DNA of 64,000 nucleotides from Selenomonas sputigena ATCC 35185 (GCF_000208405.1 NC_015437.1:1791501-1855500), one strand, 5' to 3'. Positions 15,805 through 25,416 are shown, numbered from the stretch's first letter. Notes: generated from the letters alone by a model not told the origin. Program-made: numbers and translations.

Positions 15805-17772
15805 ATGGATGAAAAGTCTGCAGCACCAGAGGAGACGGAACGCATCAAAAAGGACGTGCGCTCCTCCCTCCTCATCGTCCTGCCCCTGACGCTTCTGGCA
15901 TTCGCCTTTTCGCCGGGACTGCTCGCAGCCTCCACATTTGGCATAGACCTAGGACCGCTCTCTCCCGAGGAGGCGCCGCTCCTCTTTGCAGGAATCGAGC
16001 TCTCCCTCGCGCTCGCCATGCTGCTCGCGTGCAAATCCATCCTCGTGCGCGGCGTCCGCCTGCTCTTCAAATCGCCGTGCGCCGATTCACTCATCGCCGT
16101 CAGCGCCATCTCCGCCGTCATCGCGAGCCTCCTCCTCATGGTGCAGATGATGCTGACGGGAGAAGCGCTCTTTCACCAGCTTCTCTTCACGCCGCTCGGC
16201 CTCTTCCTGACCTTCACGCTCGGCGGCAAATACCTCGAAGTGCGCCTCGCCGCGCGGAAGCTCTCGCTCGACGAGGACGAGGGCGTCGTGCCGCCGGGCG
16301 CAGAGGAGATGATGGCGGAGCATGAAGCCGAGCGCCGAAGGCGCGAGGAGGAGGAACGGCGAAAGAAGGAGTCCGAGGCGCGCTACCGCGAACTCGAAGC
16401 GCTGCGCGCCGAGGAGCGCCGCCTCGCCGAACTCGAAGCGAGGCGTGCGCGAGGCGAGGTGCTGCCCGCAGAGGAAGATGAGCCTGCCGCAAGCGACGCG
16501 CCCAGGCAGGAGGAAGCGGCGAAGACGCCCGAGCACACGCCGCTGCTCGCTGTCACGGACAATGCCGCCCTGCGCTTTCTCGCCTTCGGTCTGCTGCTCG
16601 CCATCGCCGATGCTGCCCTCTGGCAGGCCATGGGACTCGATCTTCTGCAGACGGCGATCTTCTTCTTCTCCGTGCTCTTCTTCGCTTGCCCTGCCGCACT
16701 CTTCTTCGCCTCCTCGTTCACCCTGCCTGAAGCGCTGAAAAAGTGCCGCGCACAGAAGATCCTCGTGAAGAACGCCGGCGTCTTCGGCACGCTCAAGCAC
16801 ATCAGCGCCATCGCGCTCTCGAAGAGCGGCGGCATCACCGAAGGCAGGCCGTTCCTCGCGACCATCGTCGGCGAGGGGCTTTCCGACAGTGCGATCTTGG
16901 GACTCGCCGCGAGCGCGGAAAACGGCGTCTCCCATCCGCTCGCACGCGTCCTCGTCGCCAGCGCTGTCAGTCGGGGCGCTCGCCTCATGCGCGTTTCGGC
17001 AACGAGCAGCATCCCCGGCAAAGGCGTCGAGGCGCTGATCAACGGCAGAGCCGTGCGCCTCGGCAAGCGCGAATGGCTCGAAGAAGAAGGCGTTGCCATC
17101 AGCAATTCCCTCTTGACGCAGGGCGACCAATTCGCCTCGCGCGGCAAGATCGTCATCTATCTCGCCACGGGCAAGATCGCCAAGGGTCTCCTCGTCTTCT
17201 CCGACGAGGCACGAAGCGACATGCCGCGCACGATCCGCCTGCTGGAATCTCTGGGCGTCCAGACCGTGATGATGACGGGCGACTGCCGCACTGCGGCAAA
17301 GCGCACGGCAAAGGATGCCGGCATCTCCGTCTACCGCGCCGATCTTGCGCCCGCCGACAAGGCAAAGGAGGTGCAGATGCTTCAGGCGCACGGTCACTCT
17401 GTCGCCCTGCTCGCCGCCAAAAAGGAGGACGCGGAGGCAGCCTCGATGGCTGACGTCGTGCTCGCCATGCAGACGGGCGAGAGCGAGATCGCACCCGACA
17501 TCCTCATCGCCTCAGGAGATCCCTCGCACATTCCCCAGCTCATCACTCTTTCAAGGAAGACCGTCCGCACCGTGCGCCTCGCGCTCACTCTCGCCTTCCT
17601 CGCCGCCGTCCTGGCGGCCGTCCTGCTGCATGCCTCGCTCTTCTTCCTCGGCGACCTGCGCTTTTTGCCGCTGCTCTCCGTCCTCTCCATGCTCGCGGGC
17701 ATCGTCGCAGCGACGCTCGTCCCGCTCGGACTCAAGAGCTTCAAATTCGCGCCGCACACGCTCGACTACTGA
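15805..17772 (+). CDS. P1B-type ATPase-like membrane protein lacking catalytic motifs (predicted pseudo-enzyme)
   Basis: 655 residues with the layout of a metal-transporting P-type ATPase: four N-terminal membrane segments, two more around a CP motif (Cys295-Pro296 in FFACPAAL), a P/N-domain region, and two C-terminal segments. Retained are VSHPLA (His377-Pro378), a glycine-rich N-domain turn (IPGKGVEALINGRAVRLG) and MTGD (490-493). Lost are the phosphorylated Asp (DKTGTLT is SKSGGIT, Ser339) and the hinge GDGIND (AAKKED, 537-542). The actuator domain with TGE is replaced by a charged coiled coil (about 153-252). There is no N-terminal HMA domain. The frame is intact. It cannot work as a normal phosphorylating pump; a regulatory, scaffold or assembly role beside cydABDC is inference. 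Start: ATG at 15805 after GAGGG. Confidence 0.85.
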   Translation: MDEKSAAPEETERIKKDVRSSLLIVLPLTLLAFAFSPGLLAASTFGIDLGPLSPEEAPLLFAGIELSLALAMLLACKSILVRGVRLLFKSPCADSLIAVSAISAVIASLLLMVQMMLTGEALFHQLLFTPLGLFLTFTLGGKYLEVRLAARKLSLDEDEGVVPPGAEEMMAEHEAERRRREEEERRKKESEARYRELEALRAEERRLAELEARRARGEVLPAEEDEPAASDAPRQEEAAKTPEHTPLLAVTDNAALRFLAFGLLLAIADAALWQAMGLDLLQTAIFFFSVLFFACPAALFFASSFTLPEALKKCRAQKILVKNAGVFGTLKHISAIALSKSGGITEGRPFLATIVGEGLSDSAILGLAASAENGVSHPLARVLVASAVSRGARLMRVSATSSIPGKGVEALINGRAVRLGKREWLEEEGVAISNSLLTQGDQFASRGKIVIYLATGKIAKGLLVFSDEARSDMPRTIRLLESLGVQTVMMTGDCRTAAKRTAKDAGISVYRADLAPADKAKEVQMLQAHGHSVALLAAKKEDAEAASMADVVLAMQTGESEIAPDILIASGDPSHIPQLITLSRKTVRTVRLALTLAFLAAVLAAVLLHASLFFLGDLRFLPLLSVLSMLAGIVAATLVPLGLKSFKFAPHTLDY

Positions 17773-17801
17773 GCTTCAAGGAACACGAGACATGCGAGCA
17801 C

Positions 17802-17828
17802 AGCCTCCTCGCGGGGGCGGCTTTCTTC
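17802..17828 (+). terminator. Possible terminator after ATPase-like gene
   Basis: AGCC...GGCT hairpin with an imperfect inner stem, followed by TTTCTT, 30 nt after the stop codon. Weak pairing. The next gene has its own promoter, which makes a terminator plausible. Confidence 0.35.
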
Positions 17829-17924
17829 AACAATTTCAAGGAAACGCTGAATTTGCCTAAAATCCCTTAAAAATTACGGCGATTTCCTTATCCAAAGATT
17901 CAAATTCACCGATAAACTAATACC

Positions 17925-17953
17925 TTGTTTTTTGCTGTCCCTTGTTTTATAAT
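17925..17953 (+). promoter_or_regulatory. Sigma-70 promoter of cydABDC
   Basis: TTGTTT, 17-nt spacer, TATAAT, 48 nt before the cydA ATG. The rest of the 17,829-18,000 gap is AT-rich, with an AAGGAAGGGG ribosome site and no recognisable Rex or Fnr operator. Confidence 0.72.
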
Positions 17954-18000
17954 GGACACATAAAAAATAATTATTTTCTGAAAGGAAGGGGTATCATCCT

Positions 18001-19365
18001 ATGAGCACGGCTGTCCTATCACAATGGCAGTTTGCCATCACCTCGACGTATCATTTTCTCTTCGTCCCGCTGACGCTGGGGCTGACATTCTTCCTGGCAC
18101 TTCTCGAAACCTGTCATGTCCGCACGAAGGACGCGCAGTGGAAGAAGGAAAGCCGCAAGCTGCTGCAATTCTTCAGCACGGTCTTCCTCATCAACTTCGC
18201 CATGGGTGTCGTCACGGGCATCGTACAGGAGTTCCACTTCGGCATGAACTGGTCGGAGTACGCGCGCTTCATGGGCGACATCTTCGGTGCGCCGCTCGCC
18301 TTGGAGGCACTCTCCGCCTTCTTCCTTGAGTCGACGTTCCTCGGCATCTGGATCTTCGGCTGGGATAAATTGTCACCGAAACTTCACTGCGTGACGATGT
18401 GGCTCGTCGCCATCGGCGGCAACCTCTCGGCGCTCTGGATCATCGTCGCCAACTCCTTCATGCAGCATCCGACAGGCTATGCCATCGAAGGCGGCCGCGC
18501 CGTCATGACGGACTTCGGCGCTCTCCTCTCGAATCACTACGTCATCGGCGAGATCACGCATACGTTCTTCGCGGGCATGTCGACGGCGGGCGTCCTGCTC
18601 GCAGCGATCACCGCCTATAAGATCCTGCAGGGAGGCCCTGCCGCCGACCTCTTCCAGAAAGCCATGAAGGGCATCCTCGCCTTCACGCTCATCGGCCTTC
18701 TTGGCGTCGCGGGCGCCGGCCACATGCACGCCCAGTACCTGAAGGAAGTCCAGCCCATGAAGCTCTCCGCCATGGAGGCTCTGTGGGAGACGGAAGATCC
18801 CGCACCGTTCGCCGCCTTCGCCATCATCAACGAGGACAAGATGCAGAACGACTTCGAGATCACGATTCCTGCGATGTTCTCCTTCATGGTCTACAATAAG
18901 CCTGCCGGCGAAATCAAGGGCATCCGCGACCTGCAGGAAGAAGCCGTCCAAATGTACGGCTCGGATAACTACGTGCCGAACGTCACGGCGCTCTTCTGGG
19001 CGTTCCGCATCATGGTCGGCGCGGGCGGCCTCATGATTCTCATCACGGGCGCAGCGCTCCTCCTCGCGATGCGCGGCAAGCTCGCGGACAAGCGCTGCAT
19101 GCTCAAGGTGCTGCTCTACAGTCTGCCGCTTCCCTTCATCGCCAACTCCGTCGGCTGGTTCGTGACCGAATCGGGACGTCAGCCTTGGATCGTCGTCGGC
19201 CTGCAGAAGACGGTCGACGCCGTCTCCCCGAACCTCACTGCAACGGATATATGGCTGACGATCATCGGCTTCACGCTCATCTATCTCGTGCTCATCGTCT
19301 TCGCCCTCGGCGTTGCGATCCGCTTCATCAAGACCAGTCCTTCGCCGGAAAGGGGTGCAGCATAA
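18001..19365 (+). CDS. cydA: Cytochrome bd quinol oxidase subunit I
   Basis: 454-residue membrane protein of the short Q-loop type usual in Firmicutes. It begins with the CydA pattern SQWQFAITSTYHFLFVPLTLG, whose His is a haem b595 ligand. It contains the quinol-oxidation loop and the family motif ESGRQPWIV near residue 390. With CydB it reduces O2 to water at high affinity using menaquinol. In an anaerobe this mainly clears oxygen. First gene of cydABDC; the stop codon TAA overlaps the cydB ATG (TAATG). Confidence 0.97.
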   Translation: MSTAVLSQWQFAITSTYHFLFVPLTLGLTFFLALLETCHVRTKDAQWKKESRKLLQFFSTVFLINFAMGVVTGIVQEFHFGMNWSEYARFMGDIFGAPLALEALSAFFLESTFLGIWIFGWDKLSPKLHCVTMWLVAIGGNLSALWIIVANSFMQHPTGYAIEGGRAVMTDFGALLSNHYVIGEITHTFFAGMSTAGVLLAAITAYKILQGGPAADLFQKAMKGILAFTLIGLLGVAGAGHMHAQYLKEVQPMKLSAMEALWETEDPAPFAAFAIINEDKMQNDFEITIPAMFSFMVYNKPAGEIKGIRDLQEEAVQMYGSDNYVPNVTALFWAFRIMVGAGGLMILITGAALLLAMRGKLADKRCMLKVLLYSLPLPFIANSVGWFVTESGRQPWIVVGLQKTVDAVSPNLTATDIWLTIIGFTLIYLVLIVFALGVAIRFIKTSPSPERGAA

Positions 19366-20381
19366 TGGATTTGAACATCTTATGGTTTGTCCTGATCGTC
19401 GTGCTCTTCACGGGCTTCTTCTTCCTTGAGGGCTTCGACTACGGCGTCGGCATGCTGCTGCCCTTCGTCGGCAAGACCGACGAGGAGCGCCGCATCACGC
19501 TGCGCACGATCCTGCCCGTATGGGACGGCAACGAAGTCTGGATGATCACGGCGGGCGGCGCGAGCTTCGCGGCCTTCCCGCACCTTTACGCGACGATGTT
19601 CAGCACGTTCTACCTCGCGCTCTTCTTGATGCTCGTCGCGCTCATCCTGCGCGGCGTCGCCTTCGAACTGCGCGGTCACAAGGACTCCGCCGTCTGGCGC
19701 AGCGGCTGGGACAAGTGCATCGTCTTCGGCAGCGTCGTTCCCGCCTTCCTCTGGGGCGTCGCCGTGACCGACCTCATCGCAGGCCTTGCCATCGACGCGA
19801 ACATGACGTACACGGGCGGCTTCTTCGGTCTGCTCTCGCCCTATTCCATCGTCGGCGGCCTCGCCTTCGTCTTCGTCTTCGCCTTCCACGGCGCGGCATT
19901 TTTGACGATGCGCCTCGCCGACCGCCACCTCATCATGCGCGTGCAGGACGTGGCGAAAAAGGCCGGCGCTCTCGCCGTCGTCTTCTTCGTCCTCTGCATG
20001 GGACTCACCTACGTCTATACCGACCTCTACGCGAATCCCTTCGCTGCGGGCGCTCTCGTCCTCGCCGCCGTCGTCTTCCTCGCTTCCTATGCGAATGTGA
20101 TCAACAAGGCCTCGACGAAGGGCTTCGTCTGCAGCGGCCTCGCCGTCGCCCTGACGGTCGTCGCCTTCTTCCTCGGGCTCTTCCCGCGCCTCATGGTGTC
20201 GAGCCTTTCGCCCGAGTACAGCCTGACGATCTACAATGCGTCCTCGACGCCCTACACGCTGTCGATCATGACGATCGCTGCCGGCTGCCTCGTCCCGATC
20301 ATACTCTGCTATCAGATCTGGACGTACTACATCTTCCGCAAGCGCGTGACGGCTGCCGACGCCAACCACCACGGCTATTGA
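19365..20381 (+). CDS. cydB: Cytochrome bd quinol oxidase subunit II
   Basis: 338 residues with about eight to nine membrane segments. Family landmarks are FFLEGFDYGVGMLLPFVGKTDEERR at the N-terminus (first 20: FFLEGFDYGVGMLLPFVGKT), PVWDGNEVWMITAGG and LRGVAFELRG. It stabilises the haem site of CydA. Start: ATG at 19365, overlapping the cydA stop by one base. AAAGGGG lies upstream. Confidence 0.96.
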   Translation: MDLNILWFVLIVVLFTGFFFLEGFDYGVGMLLPFVGKTDEERRITLRTILPVWDGNEVWMITAGGASFAAFPHLYATMFSTFYLALFLMLVALILRGVAFELRGHKDSAVWRSGWDKCIVFGSVVPAFLWGVAVTDLIAGLAIDANMTYTGGFFGLLSPYSIVGGLAFVFVFAFHGAAFLTMRLADRHLIMRVQDVAKKAGALAVVFFVLCMGLTYVYTDLYANPFAAGALVLAAVVFLASYANVINKASTKGFVCSGLAVALTVVAFFLGLFPRLMVSSLSPEYSLTIYNASSTPYTLSIMTIAAGCLVPIILCYQIWTYYIFRKRVTAADANHHGY

Positions 20382-20388
20382 GCAGCAC

Positions 20389-22032
20389 ATGAAGAACAGT
20401 CTGCTCTTCCTCACGCTCAAGGAAAAAAAGCATATCGTCCTCTGCCGCGCCTTGCTCGAAGCGCTCTCGGGCGTCTCCGTCATCGCCGCGGCATGGCAGA
20501 CGGCTTCCGTCGTCAACAAGGTCTTCCTCCATGGCGCGGGAATGCACGAAACAGCATCAGATTTTCTGGTGCTGTTTTTGTGCGTCCTGGGCGCGGCTCT
20601 CCTGCGTCTGCCCAAAAGCAGCCTGGAAGACCGTCTGTCCGAGCACATGCGCCTCTTCTGCCGCAAGACGCTGCATCGTGCGCTTCTTGCCGAGGGGCGC
20701 GATACGCACGGCGTCCTGACCCTGGCGTTAGAACGCGTGGATGCACTTGAGCCGTGGTTTCATACCGTCGTTCCGACGGCCATATCGTTCGCCGTGCTCG
20801 TGCCCTTCATCCTCGCAGTCAGCGCCGTCTTCGATCCGCTCTCGGCATTGCTCTTTCTTGCGACGCTCCCCATCGCGCCCTTCTTGCTCATGCTCATCGG
20901 CAAGGCGACGCGTCGCGCGAGCGAGCGCCAGTGGTCGAAGATGGAGGCTCTGACCGCGGGCTTCGGCGAGATGATCCGCGCGGCGATGACCTTGAAACTC
21001 TTTCGCCGCACGGAATCTGAAGGTGCACATCTAAGGGCAAGCAGCCGCTCCTTTTCCGAAGCATCGCTCGCCGTCCTGCGCCTCGCCTTCGTCTCCTCCT
21101 TCGCGCTCGAACTCATCACGACGCTCTCGATCGCACTGATTGCCGTATCGATCGGCCTCAGGCTCATCGACGGACAGATCGGCTTTCCTACGGCATTCTT
21201 CGTGCTGATTCTCGCGCCGCTCTTCTACCAGCCGCTCAGAGAAGGCGGCATCGCCTTTCACGCCGCCATGGACGCGCACACGGCAGCAAAGGCGCTTGAG
21301 CCGTGGCTCGCCGCTCCCCTCGACAGCGAAGACGGCAGGAGCGATCAGATTCTCGTGCCGCCGCGCCTCCTTGCCGAAAAACTTTCCTATCGCTATCCGC
21401 TGACGCAAGAAGCCGTCCTCCAAGGACTCGATCTCAACTTTCGCGCGGGCAAGAAGACCGCGCTCATCGGCGCGAGCGGTGCGGGCAAGACGACCCTGCT
21501 CAATCTTCTCGCCGGTCTTCTCACGCCGACCGAAGGAACGATCGTCCTGCAGGACGGCGCAGGCGACGGAAAGTCTTACGACCTCGCGCATCTTTCGCCT
21601 GCCTCGCGCCGCGCGCTCATCACCTATGTGCCGCAGGAAACGCATGTATTCAACGCGACGCTCGCCGAAAACATCAGCCTGTGGCAGGATGGCGCGACGA
21701 AAAGCGCCCTGAGCGCTGCCCTTGAGCAGGCGGCGCTCGGCGGCTTCCTGGCAGCACTTCCCCACGGGCTTGCCACGCCGCTCGGCGCGGGCGGACATCC
21801 GCTGTCCGCCGGCGAGAGGAGACGTCTCGGCCTTGCGCGCGCCTTCTTCCAAGCTCGCCCCCTCGTCATCCTCGACGAAATCACGGCAGGGCTCGACGAG
21901 GAGACGGAAAAGGCGGTTCTCGCCGCCCTCGACGATTTCTCTCGCCGCCGCACCTTGATCCTCGCCTCGCATCGTCCCGCGCTCATCGCTTGGGCCGATC
22001 ATATCATCGACATAGGAGGTGACGCCGAATGA
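20389..22032 (+). CDS. cydD: Thiol reductant ABC exporter, CydD-type subunit
   Basis: 547 residues: about six membrane segments (residues 1-300) fused to an ABC ATPase. Walker A GASGAGKTTLLNLLAG, signature LSAGERRR (variant of LSGGQ), Walker B LVILDEITAGLD, H-loop ASHRP. With CydC it exports glutathione/cysteine-type thiols needed to assemble cytochrome bd. It starts 7 nt after cydB with only a weak ribosome site, so translational coupling is likely. It overlaps cydC by 4 nt. Confidence 0.92.
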   Translation: MKNSLLFLTLKEKKHIVLCRALLEALSGVSVIAAAWQTASVVNKVFLHGAGMHETASDFLVLFLCVLGAALLRLPKSSLEDRLSEHMRLFCRKTLHRALLAEGRDTHGVLTLALERVDALEPWFHTVVPTAISFAVLVPFILAVSAVFDPLSALLFLATLPIAPFLLMLIGKATRRASERQWSKMEALTAGFGEMIRAAMTLKLFRRTESEGAHLRASSRSFSEASLAVLRLAFVSSFALELITTLSIALIAVSIGLRLIDGQIGFPTAFFVLILAPLFYQPLREGGIAFHAAMDAHTAAKALEPWLAAPLDSEDGRSDQILVPPRLLAEKLSYRYPLTQEAVLQGLDLNFRAGKKTALIGASGAGKTTLLNLLAGLLTPTEGTIVLQDGAGDGKSYDLAHLSPASRRALITYVPQETHVFNATLAENISLWQDGATKSALSAALEQAALGGFLAALPHGLATPLGAGGHPLSAGERRRLGLARAFFQARPLVILDEITAGLDEETEKAVLAALDDFSRRRTLILASHRPALIAWADHIIDIGGDAE

Positions 22033-23672
22033 CGGAAATCCTGCATCTCATGCGCCTCGCTTCTCCTGCCAAAGGACTGCCCGCGCTTCTCGCGGCATTC
22101 TTCGCCGCCCTCTCGGGTATCGCGCTCATCGGCGCCGCCGCGTGGATCATCGCGAGCGCCGCACTCGCGCCGCCTCTCTCGGCGCTGACGCTCGGCATCA
22201 CCTGCGTGCGTGCCGCAGGCGTCGCGCGCGCCGTCTTCCGCTACCTCGACCGCCTTCTCTCGCACCGTCTCGCCTTCGCCTGCTACGAAAAGCTGCAGCT
22301 TCTGACCTACCGTCAAGCGGCAGAAAAGCTGCCGCTCAAGGAGGGCACAATGCGCGAGGGCGAATTCCTGCACGACCTTCTGACGGGCTGCGAGACGCTG
22401 CGAAACTTCTACCTGCGCACCGTGCCGCCGCCGCTCCTCGCGGGACTCGTCGCGTTCTTCACCGCTGTCGCGCTCCTGCCTCTTTCCACACTCGCAGCGC
22501 TCCTCGTCGCGGCGCTTTACCTGCTGCACCTCGCCCTGCCCCTCTTGCTCAAGGAGGAAAGCCTGCGCGAGGAAAGCGCCGCCTATCGGGACACGCTCCT
22601 CGATCTCATCGACGGGCGCACCGAACTTCATCAGGCGGGCGCACTTCCCCATGCCCGGCAGATGCTCGACGACGCTGCCAAAACCTTTCAGGAAAAGCAG
22701 TCGGAAAAGCGCCAAAAGCGCGAGCGCCTGTTCACGCTGCTCGACGCCTCGCGCGTCAGTCTCTGGGTTGGGCTGCTGCTGCTCCTCCTGCCTCATGCGC
22801 AGGCCGGCGAGATCAGCGGCATCGAATATGCCGTCTGGGCGCTCGCCCTTGAGGCCGCCCTCGCCGAATACCGCGCTCTTCCCGCCGCCGTTCTCGGCGC
22901 CTCGGCCGCCCGACAAGCGGCACAGAATATCCTGCCCTCGAAAGGCCAGACGCAGCCGGAAGCAGCTCCAATGAAAGAAATGGCGACAAGAAAGCCGCCC
23001 ATGCCGGCGCTTCCCGCCGCCGACAGCGCCGTCCCCTTCTTGGAAGCACGAAACATCAGCTTCGCCTATCAAGCGGGACTGCCCGTCCTCGAAAACCTCA
23101 CCTTCTGCATCCGACGCGGCGAGCACACGGCGATCATCGGCGAGAGCGGCGCGGGCAAGACGACGCTCGCGAGCCTTCTCCTGCGCCTCTGGGACGTCGA
23201 CAGCGGCACGATTTTCTACAGCGGCGTATCCCATACTTCTCTGACGGCGGACGCAGTGCGCTCCCTCTTCGGCGTCTCCTTGCAGGGCAGCTATCTCTTC
23301 AGCGCGTCGGTGCGCGACAACTTCCTGCGTCTGCACGAAAGCATCACGGAAGATACGATGTGGCAATCGCTCGAAACGGCACAGCTCGCCGACGTCGTGC
23401 GCTCCCTGCCGCAAGGACTCGACGAACCGCTCGGCGAAAACGCCTCGCGCCTATCAGGCGGCCAGAGAAGCCGTCTCTTAACGGCGCTGGCGCTCGCCGC
23501 AGACGCTCCCCTGCTGCTGCTCGACGAGCCGACGGCAGGCCTCGACGCCGCACGCGGCGCAAAACTCATCGCCGCCGTACTCGAAACCCTCGACAAAAGG
23601 GGCGGCACGCTGATCGTCATCACCCACGACCTGCCGCTCCTCAGCCGCATGAAACAGGTTATTTCGCTCTGA
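22029..23672 (+). CDS. cydC: Thiol reductant ABC exporter, CydC-type subunit
   Basis: 547 residues, membrane domain plus ABC ATPase. Walker A GESGAGKTTLASLLL, signature LSGGQRSR, Walker B LLLLDEPTAGLD, H-loop ITHDLP. It forms the heterodimer with CydD; start ATGA overlaps the cydD stop. AGGAGGTGACGCCGA provides a strong ribosome site inside cydD. Between the two domains (about residues 305-335) is a Pro/Ala-rich linker. It is the last gene of the oxidase operon, followed by a strong hairpin. Confidence 0.92.
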   Translation: MTEILHLMRLASPAKGLPALLAAFFAALSGIALIGAAAWIIASAALAPPLSALTLGITCVRAAGVARAVFRYLDRLLSHRLAFACYEKLQLLTYRQAAEKLPLKEGTMREGEFLHDLLTGCETLRNFYLRTVPPPLLAGLVAFFTAVALLPLSTLAALLVAALYLLHLALPLLLKEESLREESAAYRDTLLDLIDGRTELHQAGALPHARQMLDDAAKTFQEKQSEKRQKRERLFTLLDASRVSLWVGLLLLLLPHAQAGEISGIEYAVWALALEAALAEYRALPAAVLGASAARQAAQNILPSKGQTQPEAAPMKEMATRKPPMPALPAADSAVPFLEARNISFAYQAGLPVLENLTFCIRRGEHTAIIGESGAGKTTLASLLLRLWDVDSGTIFYSGVSHTSLTADAVRSLFGVSLQGSYLFSASVRDNFLRLHESITEDTMWQSLETAQLADVVRSLPQGLDEPLGENASRLSGGQRSRLLTALALAADAPLLLLDEPTAGLDAARGAKLIAAVLETLDKRGGTLIVITHDLPLLSRMKQVISL

Positions 23673-23752
23673 AGAGTACGGATAATCAACTTGCACACCA
23701 ACGAGAGTATGCTACACTAAGGGTGGCAAACGTGGATAACGTCAAGGCACAC

Positions 23753-23787
23753 GAAAGCCCCCCAAGCTGCCATCTTGGGGGGCTTTC
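23753..23787 (+). terminator. Terminator of cydABDC
   Basis: GAAAGCCCCCCAAG and CTTGGGGGGCTTTC form a perfect 14-bp stem around CTGCCAT, about 80 nt after cydC. The T run is short (within the stem). Confidence 0.75.
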
Positions 23788-23848
23788 TCGTCTCATTATG
23801 CAGAAAGCCATCGTGTCCACTGTATAAATACACAAAGGCAGAAAAAAC

Positions 23849-23877
23849 TTGCATATTTTCTGGCTTTATACTATACT
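23849..23877 (+). promoter_or_regulatory. Sigma-70 promoter of sstT
   Basis: TTGCAT, 17-nt spacer, TATACT, ending 37 nt before the TTG start of sstT. An open frame runs through this stretch, but the -35 TTG here is not the gene start. Confidence 0.6.
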
Positions 23878-23914
23878 GTCAAAGTACTTTACAATTATTA
23901 AAGGAGGAATTTCT

Positions 23915-25168
23915 TTGTTCAGTTCCATCGGCAGAAAGTATCAGGAAACTGCCTTGATCAAGCTCATCGCCATCGGACTCGTCCTCGGCATCATCGTCGC
24001 CGTTGCCTTGCCGCAGGTCGTTCCTGCGATCTCCATCCTCGGCGACCTCTTCGTAAAGGCGCTCAAGGGCGTCGCTCCCGTTCTCGTCTTCGTACTCGTC
24101 ATGAATGCCATGGCGCAGAAGAACGCGGACGCCAGCGCTTCCATGCGCCCCATCGTGCGCCTCTACATCATCAGCACCTTCCTCGCCTCGATGGTCGCCG
24201 TCAGCTACTCGTTTCTCTTCCCGACGACGCTCCATCTCGCCGTCGCCTCATCTGAGGTGTCTCCGCCGAGCGGCATCGTCGAAGTTCTGCACAACCTCAT
24301 CCTGAGCGTCGTCGACAACCCGCTGCACGCCATCGTGACGGCGAACTACATCGGTATCCTCGCATGGGCTGTGCTCGCGGGCGTCGCACTTCATTCAGCG
24401 AACGACTCGACAAAGGAAACGATCGCCGACCTCGCCAAAGCTGTGACGAAAATCGTGCAGTGGGTCATCCGCTTCGCTCCCTTCGGCATCTTCGGCCTCG
24501 TCGCGAATGCCATCGGCGAAAGCGGCATCGAAGCGCTCATCGGCTACGCGCAGCTCCTCGCCGTTCTCCTCGCGGCGTTCTTCTCCGTCGCGCTCATCAT
24601 GAACCCGCTCATCGTCTTCTTGCACATCCGCCGCAACCCCTTCCCTCTCGTCTGGACGACGCTCCGGGAAAGCGGCATCTACGCCTTCTTCACGCGCAGT
24701 TCTGCGGCGAACATCCCCGTGAACCTCTCGCTGTGCAAGCGCCTCGGACTGTCGGAGGACACCTATTCGCTCTCCATCCCGCTCGGCGCGACGATCAATA
24801 TGAGCGGCGCCGCCATCACGATCGCCGTCCTCTCGCTCGCCGCCGCACACACGCTCGGCATCGAGGTTGACATGCCGACGGCGCTTCTCCTCTGCGTCAT
24901 CTCGACCGTCGGCGCCTGCGGCGCCTCGGGCGTTGCCGGAGGCTCGCTGCTCCTCATCCCCGTCGCCTGCGCGAGCTTCGGTATCCACAACGATGTCGCC
25001 ATGCAGGTCGTCGGCGTCGGCTTCATCATCGGCGTACTGCAGGACTCGTGCGAAACGGCTCTGAACAGCTCCAGCGACGTCCTCTTCACCGCCACAGCCG
25101 AATTTGCCGAACGCGCCAAGGAAGGCACTCTCGAATCTGCCGACCTCGTACCGCGTCACGAAGGCTGA
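23915..25168 (+). CDS. sstT: Serine/threonine:Na+ symporter
   Basis: 417 residues of the dicarboxylate/amino acid:cation symporter family with about eight to nine hydrophobic segments. [40 protein letters not shown] and [19 protein letters not shown] match SstT: the NMSGAAI motif is the sodium/substrate site, and AANIPVN is SstT-specific. It imports serine and threonine with sodium. Start: TTG at 23915, 7 nt after AAAGGAGG. It stands alone between its own promoter and terminator. Confidence 0.93.
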   Translation: MFSSIGRKYQETALIKLIAIGLVLGIIVAVALPQVVPAISILGDLFVKALKGVAPVLVFVLVMNAMAQKNADASASMRPIVRLYIISTFLASMVAVSYSFLFPTTLHLAVASSEVSPPSGIVEVLHNLILSVVDNPLHAIVTANYIGILAWAVLAGVALHSANDSTKETIADLAKAVTKIVQWVIRFAPFGIFGLVANAIGESGIEALIGYAQLLAVLLAAFFSVALIMNPLIVFLHIRRNPFPLVWTTLRESGIYAFFTRSSAANIPVNLSLCKRLGLSEDTYSLSIPLGATINMSGAAITIAVLSLAAAHTLGIEVDMPTALLLCVISTVGACGASGVAGGSLLLIPVACASFGIHNDVAMQVVGVGFIIGVLQDSCETALNSSSDVLFTATAEFAERAKEGTLESADLVPRHEG

Positions 25169-25181
25169 GCGGCATACGATC

Positions 25182-25211
25182 AAAAAAGCCCATCGCAAGA
25201 TGGGTTTTTTT
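25182..25211 (+). terminator. Terminator of sstT
   Basis: GCCCATC-GCAA-GATGGGT with a GNRA-type tetraloop, followed by seven T, 15 nt after the sstT stop. A-run on the 5' side also allows reverse use. Confidence 0.9.
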
Positions 25212-25377
25212 ATGCGAAGAATAGCCCGCCTGCGTTTCAACAAATATAAAGAAAACCATCTCGATTCCACAATGGATGAACGATTTGGCCGTCGCCAACA
25301 ACATCGACTTTCCCCAGACCTTGCAAAACGGCCTGCGTCAAGAATTGGGTCTTGAGGCGCGAATATACACAAACTAC

Positions 25378-25416
25378 AAAGAAGCCTGCGCACAAAACTC
25401 GTGCACAGGCTTCTTT
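25378..25416 (-). terminator. Terminator of the SLH porin gene
   Basis: Hairpin with arms GAAGCCTG.GCAC and GTGC.CAGGCTTC on the reverse strand, then TTTGTAG, 23 nt after the porin stop. The 25,212-25,377 stretch between the two terminators shows no gene or clear signal. Confidence 0.8.

Noticed and set aside
16087-17397. A 436-codon leftward open frame inside the ATPase-like gene
   Set aside because: Low-complexity Glu/Arg-rich shadow of the coding strand, no start signals. The plus-strand product has membrane segments and family motifs.
15805-17772. Calling the ATPase-like gene a pseudogene
   Set aside because: The frame is full length, with a ribosome site, retained membrane segments and patterned replacement of motifs rather than frameshifts or stops.
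23849-23914. An earlier in-frame TTG start for sstT
   Set aside because: It coincides with the -35 element of a good promoter; the AAAGGAGG site points to the TTG at 23915.
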